Position numbers and translations under genes: made by a program. Shown piece by piece: positions 41,567 through 43,985 of a stretch of DNA of 43,985 bases. The stretch is from Acidobacteriota bacterium (GTDB taxonomy: Bacteria > Acidobacteriota > Vicinamibacteria > Vicinamibacterales > UBA8438). The notes under the pieces are model-generated. The model was not told the DNA's origin, did not search any database, and was given only the letters and a program-made list of their open reading frames with translations. Positions within the stretch are counted from its first letter, which is position 1. Every line of letters begins with the position of its first letter. The stretch covers positions 1-43,985 of the forward strand of contig WTFV01000069.1 in assembly GCA_011523845.1 (NCBI GenBank), given 5' to 3'.

Positions 41567-42490
41567 TCAGTGGATGCTCTTGTCGTCGTCCTCCGGCAGC
41601 ACGATTTCTGTCTGCAGGCGCGTTGCCACCTCGTAGATTGTGGCGGCGACTGCGGCGATGCCGGCGATGTGCGGGGTATCGGGTTCTCGGCTGGCCGCCA
41701 GCGTGGCGCGTTCCTTTCCGGTCGCCGGCGTCGTCGTGAGGTTCGCGGTCTCGACGACGATCGCACCGGCGTTGAAGGTCAGCAGGGAGGCGCTGTTCAG
41801 GAAACTGTGCAGGTCGTCGAGCGACAGCCGTTCGGCGATCCCCCAGGGCGTGCCCCCGGGGCCGCGCTGCATCTCGTTCAGGCACAGGCCGACCATCTGC
41901 ACGTGGTGCTCCAGCCGGCGAACCGCGTCGGCCAGCCCGGGCGCCGTGGGCCGTTCGTCGGCGACGCCGCCGGCCGGGGGCCTGCCCCGGGCCTGCCCCC
42001 TGGCCTGCCCCCCCCGGCGTCCCTCGGCCCATTCCTTCTGCGCGCTGCGCAGCCGGTCGATCGCCGCATCCCGTGCGGTGTTGGTTGTACCCGCCGGCAC
42101 GGTTGAGTTGGTGTAGGCCGTCTCGTTGAGCATCGCCTCGCCGACGGCGAAGGCTTCGGGCTGGTCGTAGGCGGCCAGCCGCTCGGCGTACGCCATGGCC
42201 GTCTCGTTCTCGCGGGGTCGTACGACCGTCGCGTGCCTTACGTCCTGGCAGTCGAAGCCGAGCCCGGTCAGCGTGCTGTCGTCGACGCCGTCGGTGCGCA
42301 GTGCGAGGGACAGCCACGCGATGGTCTTCTCCCACTGCATCGGGAGGCGGTCCGTGGTGCGCTCGGCGTAGTTGAGCAGCTTCCGGCCCTCGTGGTCCTC
42401 GCGGTCGCTCAGCACGAGTCTGGCGAAGCACTCGGCGCGCTTCGTGGTGTCGCGATCCTTCCGCATGCGTTCTTCGGTCTCGTCGTGCAT
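41567..42490 (-). CDS. Hypothetical protein with Gly/Arg/Gln linker
   Basis: A 307-residue protein. The N-terminal part (ECFARLVLSDREDHEGRKLL, LPMQWEKTIAWLSLALRT) and C-terminal part (LSLDDLHSFLNSASLLTFNA, IAAVAATIYEVATRLQTEIV) are helical. Between them is a low-complexity linker GGQARGQARGRP encoded by a short GC-rich tandem repeat near 41985-42020. The sequence also has RRLEHHVQMVGLCLNEMQ. No family recognised. It lies between fic and the ssb pair, all on the same strand with small gaps, so it is probably co-transcribed. Confidence 0.55.
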   Translation of the reverse strand: MHDETEERMRKDRDTTKRAECFARLVLSDREDHEGRKLLNYAERTTDRLPMQWEKTIAWLSLALRTDGVDDSTLTGLGFDCQDVRHATVVRPRENETAMAYAERLAAYDQPEAFAVGEAMLNETAYTNSTVPAGTTNTARDAAIDRLRSAQKEWAEGRRGGQARGQARGRPPAGGVADERPTAPGLADAVRRLEHHVQMVGLCLNEMQRGPGGTPWGIAERLSLDDLHSFLNSASLLTFNAGAIVVETANLTTTPATGKERATLAASREPDTPHIAGIAAVAATIYEVATRLQTEIVLPEDDDKSIH

Positions 42491-42544
42491 GGGTCGTGTC
42501 CTTGCGTCTGGTTCAGGAAGCCGTCGTCCGTCTCGCTTCGGTGT

Positions 42545-43684
42545 TCACTCGCCGGTCCACAGCTTGAGGACCTCGGGGTTGAAGAACAGCGCCGGCGTGT
42601 GGCCTGGCCTTTCCCGGAGGGTTCCGGCGCGGGCGATCCGCCGCAGCGTCGCGAGCGCTACCGCCGGCTTCGCCGCGAGCCGCGCCTTGACGAGGTTCGT
42701 CGACCGGCAGCAGAGTCGGCTGCACACGAAACGGATGGTGTCGCTGCTCGTCGTTGCGCCGGGCTCCGCTTCGCGGTACCGCGCGACGGCTCGTTCGGCG
42801 ATGGTCGCCTGGCGCTCCAGCGTACGGGCGATCCACTCGGCGGTCTCCCGCACGCCGTCCAGCATCCAGAGGGTCCACGGCTCCCAGTTGCCGGTCTTCC
42901 TCGTTCCGTCGAGCAGCCGGTAGTACGTGGGGCGGTTCCTGAGGATGTAGCGGCTGTGGCAGAGGATGGGCAGGTCGGTCAGCTTCCGCTCGCTCAGGTA
43001 GAGCAGGTTGATCAGCCGTCCCGTCCGGCCGTTGCCGTCAGCGAACGGGTGTATCGACTCGAACTGGTGGTGCCCGGCCGCCATGCGCACCAGCGCGTGC
43101 GAGCCGGCGTCGTCGCGCATGAAGCTCCACAGCTCCTCGAGCATCGAGCGGATGCGCTCCTCGCCGGTCGGCGGCGTGTAGATGATTCCCCGCGGTCCGG
43201 CGATCACCGTTCCGCGTCCGCGGCGCACCGGCATCCGGCGGCCCTTGGTCGTCGAGCACGCGCGGATCGCCATTGCGGTGCTCACGGGTTCGGCCTTGCG
43301 GCGCTGCCAGGCGTCGAGGATGCTCTGGTGGTGGCGAAGCGCGTCGTCGGCGTCGGGGTCTTCGCCGTTCGACAGGTGCCGCTTGCCGATGGACTTGAGC
43401 ATCTCGCCGACGCTCGTCACGATGCCCTCGATGGCGGAGCTCGCCTGGGCCTCGACCAGCGCAACCGTCTGGAACAGGGTGTGCGGGTCCGAGAACCTGG
43501 CCGTCGCGTCGCGCAGCGTCCGGAGTGCTGCCGACGCGAGCTTGCACCGCGCTTCGATGGCGGGCGTCGTCAACTGCTCCCTCGGGATCGGGGGCAGGTT
43601 GTTGTAGGCGAAGACCGGGCTCCACCGAGGGTACGGCTCGGTGCGGGTGGTGTCGGATCGCGTCGCGGTCGCTGGCTTTCGCAT
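42545..43684 (-). CDS. fic: Fic-domain protein (AMP transferase), autoinhibited type
   Basis: A 379-residue protein. The core motif HPFADGNGRTGR (H212-R223) is the complete Fic signature HxFx(D/E)GNGRxxR, so AMP transfer from ATP to a target Tyr, Thr or Ser is expected. An N-terminal inhibitory helix is present: SSAIEG (S82-G87) fits (S/T)xxxE(G/N), making it a class II self-inhibited Fic. The Fic_N region starts PRWSPVFAYNNLPPIP. A C-terminal helical region with a likely winged-helix part follows. It heads a minus-strand cluster leading to ssb. Such proteins regulate or poison host targets; the target here is unknown. Confidence 0.88.
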   Translation of the reverse strand: MRKPATATRSDTTRTEPYPRWSPVFAYNNLPPIPREQLTTPAIEARCKLASAALRTLRDATARFSDPHTLFQTVALVEAQASSAIEGIVTSVGEMLKSIGKRHLSNGEDPDADDALRHHQSILDAWQRRKAEPVSTAMAIRACSTTKGRRMPVRRGRGTVIAGPRGIIYTPPTGEERIRSMLEELWSFMRDDAGSHALVRMAAGHHQFESIHPFADGNGRTGRLINLLYLSERKLTDLPILCHSRYILRNRPTYYRLLDGTRKTGNWEPWTLWMLDGVRETAEWIARTLERQATIAERAVARYREAEPGATTSSDTIRFVCSRLCCRSTNLVKARLAAKPAVALATLRRIARAGTLRERPGHTPALFFNPEVLKLWTGE

Positions 43685-43985
43685 CGGGAGAACTCCGTCG
43701 GAGGGGAGTGTAGCCGTCGTTTCGGGGTGCGTAGCAGGGTTCCGGGGCTTCGGGAAGCACGCTTCTCGGCCGCTGTTCCCTTCGGCTCATGGCGCCCGGA
43801 TCGGGCGGGTAGTGCACTGACGGTGCACAGGTCACCGGCTCCGCCGGATCCAGCCTTCCCGCAGGGAAAAATCAGGGGTGAGCGACCCCGGGACCGGGGT
43901 CGCTCACCCTCTTATCTCCGATTTTCTGTACGGGTTTCAACAAGGGCGTTTTCTGGTGAACAGGTCACTGTCTATCGCGTGTTCT
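43685..43985. other. Intergenic region upstream of fic, with a strong hairpin
   Basis: No gene seen. It probably holds the fic promoter. A GC-rich inverted repeat lies at 43876-43909, and AT-richer sequence follows to the window end. Confidence 0.45.
43876..43909. terminator. Perfect 14-bp stem hairpin
   Basis: GGGTGAGCGACCCC and its exact reverse complement are separated by GGGACC. No U-tract follows on the + strand (CTTATCT); on the minus strand TTTTTCCC follows the arm, shifted by a few bases (ATTTTTCCCTGC from 43872 down). It may terminate minus-strand transcription from beyond the window. Confidence 0.45.

Noticed and set aside
1..43985. CRISPR array
   Set aside because: No regularly spaced direct repeats of 25-40 bp and no cas-like proteins were seen.

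Overview
High-GC bacterial DNA, largely accessory. It mixes intact defence and mobility genes with many frameshifted remnants. Remnants of MacB/FtsX-type permeases, a TonB-dependent receptor, clan AA aspartic proteases, a Uma2 nuclease and a PIN domain, plus the 'SDGTTMW' propeller repeat protein, suggest Acidobacteriota or a similar high-GC environmental lineage. That assignment is inference only; no rRNA or tRNA gene was seen to anchor it.

Layout. (1) 1-1770: decayed genes (an APH-like phosphotransferase and a second remnant ending with a Trp-to-stop change). (2) 1771-10896: a compact, less GC-rich defence block. Three overlapping + strand genes encode a GIY-YIG nuclease, a 550-aa DGQHR (DndB-like) protein and a RelA/SpoT-type nucleotide synthetase. 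They converge on dndA (cysteine desulfurase). A divergent, palindrome-containing promoter region follows, then dndBCDE in overlapping order. These genes make the DNA phosphorothioation machinery; no dndFGH restriction genes are present. (3) 10900-15120: debris (TPR protein, UvrA, an internally inverted permease, a TonB receptor) with two small intact genes. (4) About 15159-28189: a probable 13-kb integrative mobilizable element bounded by a 15-bp direct repeat. It carries a tyrosine integrase with all catalytic residues, an RlmJ-like protein, two proteins with HEPN-type RX4H motifs, MobC/MobA, a restriction-endonuclease-like protein, a small coiled-coil membrane protein and a MmeI-like type IIL restriction-modification enzyme. 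CGTCCA motifs cluster at both ends. (5) 28190-37290: a second permease copy, an integrase remnant, a subtilase-like lipoprotein, an IS66 remnant, two aspartic-protease pseudogenes, Uma2, serine-recombinase and PIN remnants, and a hairpin repeat found after three small genes. (6) 37293-43985: a large secreted propeller protein, two small fragments, then a minus-strand cluster fic - hypothetical - hypothetical - ssb.

How it fits together. DndA and DndC supply sulfur chemistry, DndD and DndE act at DNA, and DndB is the expected regulator. The GIY-YIG/DGQHR/alarmone-synthetase trio is the best candidate for an undescribed system. By inference it could couple phosphorothioate or invader sensing to DNA cleavage and a nucleotide signal or toxin, filling the place of the missing DndFGH. 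The neighbouring mobile element carries its own separate defence cargo.
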